From: Brachynemurus nebulosus | Taxonomy: Eukaryota; Arthropoda; Insecta; Neuroptera; Myrmeleontidae | Direction of reading: 5' to 3' | Length of the DNA: 64,000 nt | Assembly (NCBI GenBank): GCA_035578155.1 | Contig: JAPWDM010000001.1 | Coordinates: 92,021,024 to 92,085,023, forward strand | Notes under the pieces: model-generated | Told to the model about the DNA's origin: nothing | What the model saw: the letters and a program-made list of their open reading frames with translations, nothing else | Database searches by the model: none | In this document: positions 35,175 to 46,987 of the stretch, one piece after another | Position numbering within the stretch: the stretch's first letter is position 1 | Layout of the letters: each line of letters starts with the position of its first letter | Made by a program: the position numbers and the translations under genes

Positions 35175-36570
35175 ATGGGGCAAATGAACGCATTAGAAAA
35201 AATATTGTTATATGCAAAATATACACCACAAATCCAATTTTACGTAGTGGTCGGTGCAAATTTAAGGGGAAGTACGTAAAATCGGAAGATCAGGGGCGTC
35301 GGTAAACTTTTGTTTTGGGGGGTTGGTAAATATTATTATCTGAATTTATTTAAAACAATATTACTTAAGAGACAATTTACACTTAAAATTCGGTTGTGTA
35401 CACAAAGGAAATCGAATGTTATACTAATGAATACGAGTGACAACTTTTAGAAAACTGTCCAAAAATCAACTTCACTATCGCATTCATCAGCGTAAAAGAT
35501 GCCAAATAGCGGAAGGTGACAAAAATTCTAGAATATTCTACTCGTGAACTGGCAAAGATACCAAAAAATCGATTGTACCATTTAATTGGTCATCGAATAA
35601 AAGACGGAATAGCACATTTTCATAAATGTTCTAGAATATTCTATTCGTCAGATAGCAAAAATTGTTTGTTAAAATCGGACATTTGGTTTACATTAGTTTA
35701 ATTTCGGTTGGACAATTAAGTGGTGCAGTAGATTTTCCAATACCTTTGTTAGTTGACAAATAGAATATTCTAGAACATTTCTCAAAATATGTTATTTGGT
35801 CTCTTTTTTGGTACTCAATTCAACGGCGACGTTTGTTTTTGAATATCTTTGCTAGTTGACGAATAGAATATTCCAGAACATTTGTCGAAATGTGTAATTT
35901 GACCTCTTTTTCAATGGACAATTAAATAGTACAATTGATTTTTCAATATCTTTGCTAGTTGACAGATAGAACATTCTAGAATTTTTGTCAAACTACACTG
36001 TTTAATCTCATTTTTAATGACCAATTCAACGGTGAAGTTTGTTTTTTGATATCTCTGCTAGTTGATGATTAGAATATTCTAGAATTTTACGTTACTCATT
36101 TTGCATTTGCATTTTGCATATTACGTATACAGAATATGTGCATATATATCTGCAGTGAAATTTTAAAATTTTTAACAGTTACGAAACCCTCAGACAATAT
36201 TACCTACGGCCCTGACTCTGGCTTGGTACATAAATTTTCACCAACACAGACAAACAACAACTGTATCTGTGAGAGGAGAACCCCACTAAATCGCTGACGT
36301 CACTACGTAAAATCGGATTACGTACCATTGGATGGCCACTGTAGGTGTGTTTTGCATGAAAATGGAAAAGTGGTTAATCCAAAATCTGTTATACATATAT
36401 AAAGAGTTAAGCCCTTTATTGGAGAATAAGATATCTCCGAAATATATTTATACCATTTTGCTACAAAATAGACACGGTATATATGACAAAGCTCCCGTTT
36501 CCCAATTTTCCAATTCTCAATTCTCCGATTCCCTATTTTCCAATTCCCCGATCAGTTATATGCGACTTTC
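35175..36570 (+). pseudogene. Second, inverted transposase copy: N-terminus only, interrupted and internally deleted
   Basis: Part 1 (35,175-35,222) encodes MGQMNALEKILLYAKY, matching residues 1-16 of the intact gene. A TA-flanked element follows (35,224-36,341). Part 2 (36,344-36,490) continues RCVLHENGKVVNPKSVI, has a short in-frame stop region, then LLENKISPKYIYTILLQNRH and GIYDKA. It then jumps to PRSVICDF (36,555), matching residues 398-405, and joins directly to a MADF fragment (FLDDQDTPR). About 330 residues are deleted between GIYDK and PIPRS, and everything after VICDF is gone. No functional protein is possible. Confidence 0.88.
35224..36341. mobile_element. TA-flanked MITE with heat-shock-element-like array, copy 1
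   Basis: Flanked by TA (35,222-35,223; 36,342-36,343). Removing it plus one TA restores AAA-TAT-AGG-TGT, exactly the KYRC codons of the intact transposase. Imperfect inverted ends are CACCACAAATCCAATTTTAC and CAGTGGCCATCCAATGGTAC. A TA duplication points to the Tc1/mariner group. The middle repeats a unit of about 105 bp, each holding the palindrome AGAATATTCTAGAA or close variants at 35,526, 35,629, 35,763, 35,866, 35,969 and 36,072. The 1.22-kb copy 2 is at 46,988-48,209. Confidence 0.87.
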
Positions 36571-37910
36571 GCTTTTTGGACGATCAAGATACCCCAAGAA
36601 GCTCTTCGGCCAATCTAATAACTTATTTTATTTTATTTTATTCATTTATTTTTTTTTTTTTATTTAAATAAGAACAAAAGCAGCTAAAGCAAGTGCATCG
36701 ACATCCGAACTCGACGTTTTTTAAGAACAAACGGGCGTTTGTGCAAGCATGCTCGAACCGTGTGGTGGCGAAAAGAATTTGTGCATGCTTGTACAAAAAG
36801 CTTGATCATGCATGCTCGTCAAGCTTGCAGTTACGTGTGTAGCCAGCTTTATATAAGTCAGTAACGGTTTTTCTTTTTAAATAAAATAATTTTAAATCCG
36901 TGTAACTTCTGAACAGCGATCGATAACGGAATTCTGTAAGTTGTGCTGAGTTGTGCTGCTTAAGCTCTATAAAGTTCGTCCATAAAAATTAACATTTAGC
37001 TTCAAATTCGTTAAAAATTGATGGATTAGGAGTGGGGGAAATTAAAATTTTGCTATTTTCGAATCTTTTTTGATTGTGCCGGATTGTGCTAGACGAACGT
37101 AATAATTTAGCCAAATGACAAAATTTCCTCAGATTAATAGATAGTACAGCACAGGCCAAAATATAAAAAATTTATAACGGTTTTTTATGAATAAAAAAAT
37201 TTTAAATCCGTGTAACTTCTGAACAGCGTTCGATAACGGAATTCTGTAAGTTGTGCTGAGTTGTGCTGCTTAAGCTCTATAAAATTCATCCATAAAAATT
37301 AACATTTAGCTTCAAATTCGTTAAAAATTGATGTATTAGGAGTGGGGAGAAATTAAAATTTTGGCATTTGCGAATCTTTTTTGATTGTGCCGGACTGTGC
37401 TAGACGAGCACAATAATTTTTCCAAATGACAAAATTTCCTCAGATTAATAGATTGCACAGCACAGGCCGATTCTTAATAATCTGTGGCGGTTTTCTAAGA
37501 AAAGAAAAATTTTTTTATCCAAATGGAATATAATTTTAAAATTATTTCGACGGCACAACGCGGCACAAACGTTGTATAGTGCAATGCAATTGAAAAAATT
37601 GCAAATTTCCAAAAGTGCGGGGCTGGCTAAAAATTAGTTTTTTGATTTTTTTTTCGAAGTCCTTGATTATTTTGAGTTGCCGTTTGCGGCACAACGGGGC
37701 ACAAACGTAGCACAAAGCAGCACAACTAAAAAAAATTGAAAATTTAAAAAGTGCGGGGCTGGCAAAAAATTTGTTTTTTGGCATTTTCTTCTAAGTGCTT
37801 GGTAATTTCGAGTTGTGGTTTGCGGCACAAATTGGCACAAACGTAGCACAATGTAGCACAATTAAGAAAAATATAAATTTCAAAAAGTGCGGGGCTAACT
37901 TCACACACAC
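36570..37910 (-). repeat. Right inverted arm of the Foldback-type element
   Basis: Near-identical inverted copy of 26,970-28,310, including both classes of subrepeat and one end of the nested MADF element (CAAGCTTGCAGTTACGTGTG near 36,818). It ends CTTCACACACAC before the target duplication. The minus-strand frames rich in Cys/Phe here are the mirror of those in the left arm. Confidence 0.88.
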
Positions 37911-38159
37911 AAGATAGTGTCTTCCCGTACCCGTGACGTTGTTCACGCGAAACTTTGAGTAGTTTCTTTTTCCAATCTGTAGTTTATTGCAACACAAAAT
38001 GCATTAAATTGTCTCCAAATTGAGAATTGTGTATTTATTGTATTTTTCGGTACACAGTTAGCAACATTTTTTTTTTTTTTTTATTTCAAATTCAGAAAAA
38101 TTTCCAAACTACTATTTACACATTTTGTTACTATAGTTATAAAATTTTTTTATGAAATA

Positions 38160-38378
38160 TGTAAATTTACGTAATGTGTGTACATGCTCAAAATAGTTTT
38201 TCCATTTTCCCGTGGGAATGAGACATTTTCCCGGAATAAAAAGTATCTTAGATGTTGACGCAGGTAATAAGTTATCATCATACCAAATTTCATTAAAATC
38301 CGTCCAGTAGTTTTTACGTGATGCGTGAACAGACAGACAGACAGAAAGTTACAGTTTTATTATATGTACAGATAAATG
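38160..38378 (+). mobile_element. 3' tail of an RTE-like non-LTR retrotransposon
   Basis: CATACCAAATTTCATTAAAA, TCCGTCCAGTAGTTTTTACG, CAGACAGACAGACAGAAAG and an end in TTTATTATATGTACAGATA are the typical order of RTE-clade 3' ends in insects. No coding sequence is left. Confidence 0.6.
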
Positions 38379-38389
38379 CAACAGTAATA

Positions 38390-38500
38390 ATAATGGTAAT
38401 ATAAATAAAAATATTTATAATTATTCTGAAACCCATTGTACGATTTTGTGGGCTGTCAGAGGTACCAAATTTTACCCTGCTGGAGTAAGGGGATTGTTTG
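38390..38500 (+). repeat. Dispersed repeat, copy 2 (partner at 19,455-19,565)
   Basis: It shares the GGTAATATAA, CTGAAACCC, GGCTGTCAGAGG and CTGCTGGAGTAAGGGGATTG blocks in the same order. It directly follows the retrotransposon tail. Confidence 0.6.
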
Positions 38501-38585
38501 ATACATGCATATACATGTGGTCGCCAGTTTTGCCTATCTATGTTACCAGCCCGTGATAAATACGTAAGTCTGACGAATAATTTTT

Positions 38586-40241
38586 AGGATGTGGCTATTT
38601 ATACATACAGTATGTATAACCAATTGGCTATTTATACATACAGTATGTATACGCAATTGGCTATTTATACATACAGTATGTATACGAAATTGGCTATTTA
38701 TACATATATAGTATGTATATGAAATTGGCTGTTTAATACATATAGTCAGCTAAGTATTGGTTTGTATCAAGTCAATTTTTTGAAAAAAATTTTCTGATAG
38801 TGGTTTCGGCTTCCTCAATGTCCAAAACTAACAAAACAACTACCTAGAAAAAATATTTAAAAAGTTGACTTGGTACAAACCAATACTTAGCTGACGATAT
38901 GTGTATACTGAATTGGCTATTTAAACCTGCAGTATGTAGTTATGTACCTAAACTAAACTGATTACGTAGCTGGCTACTTATACATACTGACTGAATGCGC
39001 TATTATTACAATTAATATTTTTATAATAACTACACAATTATAATAACCGAATACCTCCGATTGAGCTGAATTATTTTTTTACATAATCTTTTTGGCTTAA
39101 GAAGTTATCCCCCAAACGGATATTTGGCGACGCGGACCGGAAGTGTATTTTTCTATGGAATTTCAAGCCTAAGGGTTACTAAAAGATGTTTTCCGTTACC
39201 ATAGTAACAAAAATTAAAGATCGATTCTTATGGAACTTGGTGAGTAGCACAAAAAAGAAAGAATGAAGTTTTTCAATATTTTGCTTAGTTTTCGTGATAT
39301 TACGTGTCAAATTTGTAAAACTTACTATATTGGATAGACAATTATTGTAGGTATATTACGGCTTGTATTGATAGAAATAAGTGGAAAATGGACCGGACAA
39401 CATCACTGAAACCTCATTTTCAGGAAAAGGGTAATTAAATAATTTTGAAGTGATTACACGACGAGACACATTTATAAATAATTACCCTTTGCCCAAGATT
39501 GAGGTTTCATTGGTGATGTGCCGTTCATTTTTCACTAATTTCTATGAATAAAAACCAAAATATACCATTCAAAAATTATATTTAAAACTGAGTTTATATT
39601 CGTAAAAATTGATACTACGTATATGTGTATGTGTATGTGTGTAATATACAATCCATTATCTCATAGTAAGTTTTAGAAATACAACACATATTATCTCGAA
39701 AACTAAACAGGATATCGAAAAAATTTGTTCTTCCTTTTTTGTTCCACTTATCAAATTCTATAATAATCTGCCTCTATTTTTTATTACCATAATAAAGAAA
39801 ATCTTTTTTAGTCCTCAGATATGCAACTTCCGGTTCGCGTCCCCAAAAATCCGTTCTTAAGCTAAAAAGATTATACAAAATTCAATCGGTGGTACGCGAG
39901 AAATTCGTTATTATTAGAATCGATAAATTTGTTATTATAAGTTATTTTACTGTCACCAGTGGAAAAGTCCATTTTAATACGCGCAACACGAAATTTGGAC
40001 GATATTTTTGGTGCTCAATGTGCGCAGTATACATCAGAAATTACGGTAATTCTGAATAAGTCGTCAACTGCGTATACATATTGCATGTTTAAACAAAATA
40101 TTTCATATACATACTATATGTATAAATAGCCAATTTCGTATAGGTATATACTGTATGTATAAATAGCCAATTGCGTATACATACTGTATGTATAAATAGC
40201 CAATTGCGTATACATACTGTATGTATAAATAGCCACATCCT
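38586..40241. mobile_element. Long hairpin element with palindromic subrepeats
   Basis: Ends AGGATGTGGCTATTTATACA and its complement, flanked by AATTTTT at 38,579-38,585 and 40,242-40,248. Near each end are 3-5 units of about 31-32 bp, AATTGGCTATTTATACATAC with AGTATGTATACG, each itself containing the palindrome ATACATACAGTATGTAT. Inner arms pair through CTTTTTGGCTTAAGAA / TTCTTAAGCTAAAAAG and a CCATAGTAACAAAAATTAAA-type block. The 0.2-kb centre holds a weaker inverted repeat (GGTGATGTGCC). Non-coding, 1,656 bp. Confidence 0.82.
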
Positions 40242-40247
40242 AATTTT

Positions 40248-40548
40248 TATAATAACTCGGTCGACAGACTTATGGCACGAAGACGGCAGCTACCTGCTTT
40301 AAATTCTCCCCTCCCATAAGTTTTCAGCTGTTCTCATTTTCATTTTCTAAGTTGATAAACGCGCCATCACGCGGTATGTGGCTGAACTAAACCCAAAATT
40401 TTGCGCCAAAAAATATTCCCAACCACCGCATATATATAAATAAAAATCAACTTAAAAAAATGAAAATGAGAACCGCTGAAAACTTATAGGAGGGGAGAAT
40501 TTAAAGCAGGTAGCTGCTGTAAGTCTGTCGGCCGAGTTATTATAAAAA
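40248..40548. mobile_element. Short hairpin MITE, 0.3 kb
   Basis: Arms TATAATAACTCGGTCGACAG and the complement of CTGTCGGCCGAGTTATTATA, continuing through GCAGCTACCTGCTTTAAATT and TCTCCCCTCC. It abuts the preceding hairpin element with no spacer. Confidence 0.75.
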
Positions 40549-40564
40549 TTATTCGTCAGACGTA

Positions 40565-40830
40565 CGTATCTATGCTGTTTTTTCCTGACGTTAGATTCTG
40601 TTGATAGTCTGCCGTCTATATATTCGTCAGAAACGGCGCAGCGTATTTAGAAAATATACCCGTATTCAGAGCTCAATGTATCTGAACTCGGGTATACATT
40701 CAATGTTTAATAAGCATAGTTCGATACTTGAAAATATACCCATTAAAAGCGCTGAGCTCGGGTATATTTTCAAACTAAATAATTAATAAGAATAGTATGA
40801 AAAACATACCCACTTTCAATTTATTGGTAA
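40565..40830 (-). repeat. Dispersed repeat with GAAAATATACCCG blocks, copy 1
   Basis: TTGAAAATATACCC and its complement GGGTATATTTTCAA occur several times in both orientations (40,652, 40,731, 40,757). The adjoining CTGACGTTAGATTCTGTTGA block is the inverted partner of 20,940-20,990. A related cluster is at 49,480-49,770. Confidence 0.6.
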
Positions 40831-43800
40831 ACAAATGGTTCAATCAAATAGTTAAGGAAAAACAGCACTGTGACGCCGCAAAAAATTGACAATTTTAGCG
40901 AATTTTTTTTGCAAATGTGAGTAAATAGCTATATGAGAGTCGAATTAAAAAGACTTTAATGAGTATCCATTTATTCATATAAAATTGTATAGAATAATAT
41001 TAAATATTTGCAAACTTAATAATGCAAATGCACCTAAAAAAATTGCAAATTATACGATATTGCAATAATGAATCATTTCAAATTAAAAGAAGAAAAAAAT
41101 TATTAAAGTACATAATTGTATAGATTGTTTATTCTGGATAGCATATACGTCATAACTTTCCTTGTCTATTTTTCGTCTTCCTCTACTTTCTGAATATTTT
41201 TGCAATAATGACCCTTAAGTAAAAAAACATAAGATCCTTGCAGCTAAATATTTATATTCTTTTTTATATGACATCATAATCCCTGCATATTTTTATTATC
41301 TACGACATACGTTTAAGTAATTACTTCGTAATTAGTTGAAAGGAGATGTCTGATATTTTCAATAAAGTAGCTAAGAAAAGCTTTTATTAAAATAAACGCC
41401 CAGTGTTTCCTCCCTCTTTGTTATTAATGACACGCCCTTCGAAAACCTAAACAAGTCGTCAAAGGTAAGTTGTACTTGTGCAAACAGTGTTCCGTACAAT
41501 CAGTTGCTTTTATAAATTTGATATAATAGTATATGAAAGTGGCTGAAATATTTTTTCTAATGAATACATTTTGTTTCTAAAACAAACCATATTTTTCGGT
41601 TTCAACATGATGGTATCGTTATTTTGGTCTATTTACCTTTATCACAAACGCACAGTAATATTTACTGAATGGAGTAAATGTACTAAGAAACTCTGTTTTT
41701 TCTTTTTTTCAATAATAATTTTTAGCAGTACTATTAATTATAAAAATTGTATTAGATAATATTGCAAGTCAGAAAATTATTTAAATATTATTGTGAATTT
41801 CTTTGAACAGATTGAATTTGCTTTATTTCTCTGGATACCTAACAAAATTTTACAAATAATATTATTATAGATAATATTTAGATACAGAGATTGTAATATA
41901 TTTTGCCCGTACAGATTTATCTGCTATTCCTTACTTCTTTAATTTCTAAAACTCACTTTATAAAAAAATTACCAAAATAACATAGATACTGTTAATGCAA
42001 TTGATCAACAACATCTTTAGTAAAGCAAAATATGTCACCAACTTTTATTTTTATATACCAAGAAAATTATACAAGGAAATTCAGTCCTGATAATTTTCGC
42101 TTAATCTACACCCCATTCTTAATGTTCATTAATTTTTTCAGATTTTTCTGAGCAACCCTTCTGATAATAGGGGTCGGGAACAGCAATTTTTATGATTCAC
42201 GTCCCCTCCCCTAAAAAAGGACGAAAAGTATGTAGTTAGGTACATATATTACTGAATTCGTACTTTAATAGGCTTTCGTTTGATACTCTACTCAATGCTC
42301 TTTGGGAAAAATTTTGTTTTTACTTTCCAGGTTATCCTCTAAAATTAATTCCCAGAATCAAAATTCAATTTCACATCTGTAATCTGCCACCACACCCTAT
42401 CTCTGTGTTAAGTTTCAAATTTTCGCGTCGAGTGATTTCAGAGAAAATTGCTTGTGACACCCGGACAAATGTTTCGTTTTGCCAATTTTGGTACGGAATA
42501 CTATAAAAGATACATTATTTATTAAATATGTTCTAAGATTTTTTATATGCCAGTACCTTTGGGCCAGGTGTCAGGTGTGAGGGCAGGTGTGTTTGAACAT
42601 AATAGATTATTTTATTAGGTACTCAATTACAGAGCGAGAGCCTAGCTTTAAAAAAATATATAGGACAAATTTTATCATAGCGAAAAAAAAATAGTACAAA
42701 ACCTTTTATTAACAAGTAAACGCGATAAAAAATGAAACGAAAATTTTTATTGGCAATTTTAACTGATTTCAAAACTATAATAAAAAGATAGTTATAATAT
42801 AAATTAAACTTATTTTATTCGTCAAATTGTCTTACTATATTAGATTTAAGTTCTGTATTTTTTCTGAGTTTTGTATATTATACAACTCAAATTTGTTGCA
42901 ATTAAACTGAAAGGACTCAATTTAACTGAGGGGATATCATACATCGAATACAATGCAACCGGATACCGACTGTTCGGATCAATATATTGTATCTTTATTT
43001 AGATGAGAGCGATTCTACTCTTTGTTTCGTATTAATTAGATGTTCAACATCGAGATAGTAGACAAAGAAAACATTTTTTTCTCAAATTAGGTCCCCACTA
43101 AATATACGTTTGACCAAGATTTTATAAGGAAAATATACACTGGCTGAAAGGAAAAATTTTCCACAATTGAACAACTACAGGTTGGTATTCTCATATTTAC
43201 CCCAACAGAAAGTAACCTGCTTGTACCGGAAATGAAATTTGTCCGAGGAGGATGTTTCTAGGAACCACTTTTGTCATTGTTTAAACTACACTTTCTGAGT
43301 TTTATTGATAAAGAAATCAACTACATTCTTTTACATTGGGGTTTTGGACTATTAATTATTGGGATTAGCAAGCTTGCAAACTAATATAGGGTATAGGAAA
43401 AAACCATACCAGAGGTTTCTATCTATGTAAAATAGATATTTTTTTATTATTAGTGTAATATATTTAATGCCTCAGATACAATATTCTCTAAAAATCAGTC
43501 CAAAATATATTAATTTTTATTAGTCTTTATCTGAAAATCTAGTTATTTAATATTGAATTGCTTCCTTCTGGTAGATACAGTTTATGAATTTTAGGACAGT
43601 TCCGACAGTTTGTTGTACAAATTTTATTTTACACTCACACAATTTTAAATTGTGATAATTACATACTAAACTTAACTGTGAACATTATTAGTTTACATAT
43701 AACACCTTCACAGATATGCAGCCTGAGAGATTTCTATGTTATGGCTCATCAGACTCATATCAACTTCTTTCAGTAAAGTCCCTTTAAAAGGGTTATCTAA

Positions 43801-45182
43801 AGACGTGATAAATAATCAGTAAGTGCTAATCTTACTGAATATGTACTTACGTAGTGTGAGAACCACTCAAAAAGAAAATTTTTAATTTTATGTCTCTGTT
43901 TGCGTTATGCAAGATTCCATAAATGAAATAGGTGATCCAAGAGTGGTTCCACAGTTTAGGGCTTCAGTAAATCACGTGACCCAATTAAAGGGGTAATTAA
44001 GTATTACAAACTCTTAAGTTAATATTGAAATGCATCAAAAGAAGTTTTAGCAGGTCACTTTAAAAAAAAATTTATTTTATAACAAAAAAAGAAAAAAATA
44101 CGCACATATCGCCATTAGTAATCACAATTGACAAGTTTTCAAGTTTTTGGCATTTAAGCAACGGAATAAAAATTTTTTTCAGGTAAATTTTTTTCTTATT
44201 ACTAGTAGAAAAGATTTTGGTTTATATCATTGCCACATCAGTGAACTTTAATTGAAGTAAACAAATTTTTTTCCCTTTCAGTTTTGGTAATTCCCGAAAA
44301 AATTGCTTAATGGTGATTATATTTATTCTAATTTAGGTTATAGATTTTTTTCCTCTGAAAAGAGTCCTGTAGTTATAAGTCCTGTAGTTAATAAGTTCTA
44401 CCGTTGTAAACAATGATATATAGAGAGAAATTTTTATTTATAAGATTACTGTATAAGAAAGTCATGTACAGAGGTAGTATCTAAAACTAGTAAAAGAAGC
44501 GTGTAATTAAGGTTTCTAACAAATTTTAGGCAAATACCTATTCAAACTCTGTTTTTATTTTTGTATAAAATTTGTATAATTTTTTTTCTTGTACCCTTCC
44601 TTTATAATTTTTTTTCACAAATAGAAGATACATAAATCATTTCAAAGTAAACATGAGGGAAAAATATAATACTTTGATTGTAAATATAGCAATCTAATTA
44701 GCATAAAAATGGGCGTATTGTTTGTTAAGCTTTTTTTTTTAGTTATCGCAATAAAAATTGGATGCATTTCTTTCCAACTAATTTAAAATTAATTAAAAAT
44801 CGTTTGTCGTGAATAACTACATTTTAAAATATTTATGACGTCATACGAAAACATATAGATATATTTAACAATATATACCAAATGTACCTATTACAAAAAG
44901 GCTATTATTGCCATAAATCAAAAAAATTAAAGAAGATAAGAAAAGTTGTGCAAAACAGAGAAAGAAAATTTATTACGTGTATGTTATCCAGAATAAACAA
45001 ATTATAGCTATCGTTATACATAGATTTTTTTTTACATTTTCTTCATAAAATAGCAACGGATTCAAAAATTTTTCGTTTTGTTTTGTTTTGTTTTGTTTTC
45101 GTTGAATTTTGGTCTAAAATTTTCACCATTTTCACAGTATATTCTCAGTATGTTGTAGTTTCGAATTAAACAAAAAAAAAAA
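40831..45182. other. 4.3 kb of AT-rich DNA without a supported gene
   Basis: I read both strands and found no repeat boundaries, RNA genes or recognisable exons. The only coding hint is at 41,571-41,759 (+), which would read MMVSLFWSIYLYHKRTVIFT and EWSKCTKKL. It has one hydrophobic segment and looks vaguely like part of an insect chemoreceptor, but it lacks a start and family motifs. A short (TTTTG)n run is at 45,079-45,100. Confidence 0.4.
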
Positions 45183-46832
45183 CGCCGTGAGCAGCGGGGC
45201 CCCATCACGGTAGTCGAATTTTCCCCTTCATCTTCGGTATTGAATGTCTACAAGCGAAATGTGATTGAAAGTCTACAACCGAATTGTCATTTTGTTGGTT
45301 TCAAAACTGGTGATGAGTGTTCGGCTGATCGAGGCTTTAAAAAAAGGTTTTAAGTATTTAAGGGCTGTGTCTCAGAAAATTTCAATTTTGTGCCAAAAAC
45401 AGGTAGCAGAAAAAAAGCCAACACAATTCGTACGAGGACATTCCTGCCCATGTTTATCCGCTAATTGCCTTTATGTTTTAGTTTTAAATATTAAAAAAGG
45501 ACCTTCAATAGTAAACTGGAAGGCCTTTATAAAGATATTTTTTCTTTCCAAAAAAATCCAAAATTTCTATTTTATAAATACTAAAAATCCCAAATTCCTA
45601 ATTTATAAATAAACAGTGACTTTAATAACATTTTTAAATTACTTAATATGTATGTATTTCATTTGTCATAAAAGTAAGTTCACTTTTTTTTAAATTTTTT
45701 AAAATTACTATTCGCCTACTTGTATTTAGAATAAACATAATGCTTTTAAAACACATTTAACAATAGCATTCAATTCCGATGTAAAAATGGGAGAAGTGGG
45801 GGGAAAAGTGATGCGGACTCCCTACAAGGTACTAGCTGGATACTAACTGAATACACGTACAAAATTTCAGCCTTCTAGGTTTCCTTATGGAGTCTCTAGA
45901 CGTGTTAGAAAACAAGCAAAAAAATTAAGGAAATATTGGCGTAAAAATCGTGGGGGTAAGGGTTAAAAGTTGAAACCTCCAGAAGACAGTGTCTGGCTAT
46001 TAGCTTAACCTGTACACCAAATTTCAGCCCTCTAGGTTTATTTGGGGAGATTTTGACCCGAACGAAACTGTTAAAAAACAAGAAAAATCATGTTCTTTTG
46101 GGTATAAAAATGGTGGGGGTAGGGGTTAAAAGTCGAGACCCCCAAAAGGCACCCCCTTGATACTAACTCAATCCGAATAGAAAATTTCAGCCCTCTAGGT
46201 TTATTCGGGTGACCTGTGCGAGTGGTACAAACTTCAAAAACGTCGAAAATGCATGAAATTGTAGCTTAAAAATGAGGGGGGTGGGGGTAAAATATTAAAA
46301 CCTCCAAAAAGCACAACCTAGGTACGAACTGTATCAACACACCAAATTTCAACCCTCTACGTTAATTCTGGGGGGCTGGGGGCCTGTTAGATCCAGCGAA
46401 AATCGTTTTTCCCCCCTCTACTCCCACCATATCATCCTAGGAAGCTGAATTTTGGATATGTTGTAGATAATTGACCGAAACATTATTTAAAACCGGTTTG
46501 GAAAAGTTTTATTGCTTTTCCGCCCCCCACCACCCCCTTAAAGGTCGGGTCAGAAAAAAAATTTGCCCAAAATTTGACCCCACTTTGATAGTATGAGGTG
46601 CCTCGAAAATGAGCCCCATTTACCAAATTTCATCTCTTAACTTCCATAGGGGGGCCCTACACAAATTAAAAGGTGGCGGGAAAATATATATATATATATA
46701 TATATCAGACATTTTTTTTTTCTACATATTCGTGTTCTACGGGTCCGAAAACGGATAGCGCCCCTACTCTCGCCTCTCGCAGCTCTTATCGTATAGACTG
46801 TATAAGTCTAATTTTTCGGAGAAAATTCGACT
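45183..46832 (-). mobile_element. HINE copy B, complete, inverted
   Basis: Both ends are present: AGTCGAATTTTCTCCG (complement, ending at 46,832) and the stem CCGTGA...TCACGG with CGGCG at 45,183. T-runs lie outside both ends. The internal (TA)n is only about 10 units (46,685-46,705). Length is 1,650 bp. Confidence 0.85.
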
Positions 46833-46985
46833 AAAAATTTTTCAATTTTTTCAATCCAAGTTACCAAACTATCCATATTCATACGCTTTTGTAAAAAATC
46901 CTTCTAAATCTGTTTTATTAATCATTATTTAATTTTAAACAAATTTTGCACGTTTAACTCACACGCTAACAATTAAGAATTAAGA
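46833..46985. other. Short AT-rich spacer
   Basis: Unique-looking sequence between HINE copy B and the TA-flanked MITE. No features. Confidence 0.4.
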
Positions 46986-46987
46986 TA

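Larger units (their letters stand above)
26970..37910 (-). mobile_element. Foldback/NOF-type Mutator-like element, 10.9 kb, with transposase and deubiquitinase
   Basis: It is bounded by AAGATAGTG at 26,961-26,969 and 37,911-37,919, a perfect 9-bp target duplication (the shared bases extend to 11 as ACAAGATAGTG). The terminal bases are ACGTGTGTGAAG on the left and, complemented, GTGTGTGTGAAG on the right, followed on both sides by TTAGCCCCGCAC. Arms of about 1.34 kb (26,970-28,310 and 36,570-37,910) are inverted copies built of tandem subrepeats, the architecture of Drosophila Foldback elements. The interior has the MULE transposase gene (34,582-31,961), the C19 peptidase exon (30,867-30,265), a MADF-domain fragment, and a second inverted partial transposase copy. 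Nested in that copy is a TA-flanked MITE (35,224-36,341). The 9-bp duplication agrees with Mutator/Foldback transposition. Confidence 0.85.

Noticed and set aside
41571..41759. Hydrophobic 62-codon frame resembling part of a chemoreceptor
   Set aside because: No start codon of its own, no family motif, no convincing splice sites. Composition in AT-rich DNA easily gives Phe/Ile/Tyr-rich frames.
45265..45612. 115-codon frame (and its relative at 1,488-1,712, minus)
   Set aside because: Both fall inside HINE copies in opposite orientations. Other copies break the frame, so it is chance.
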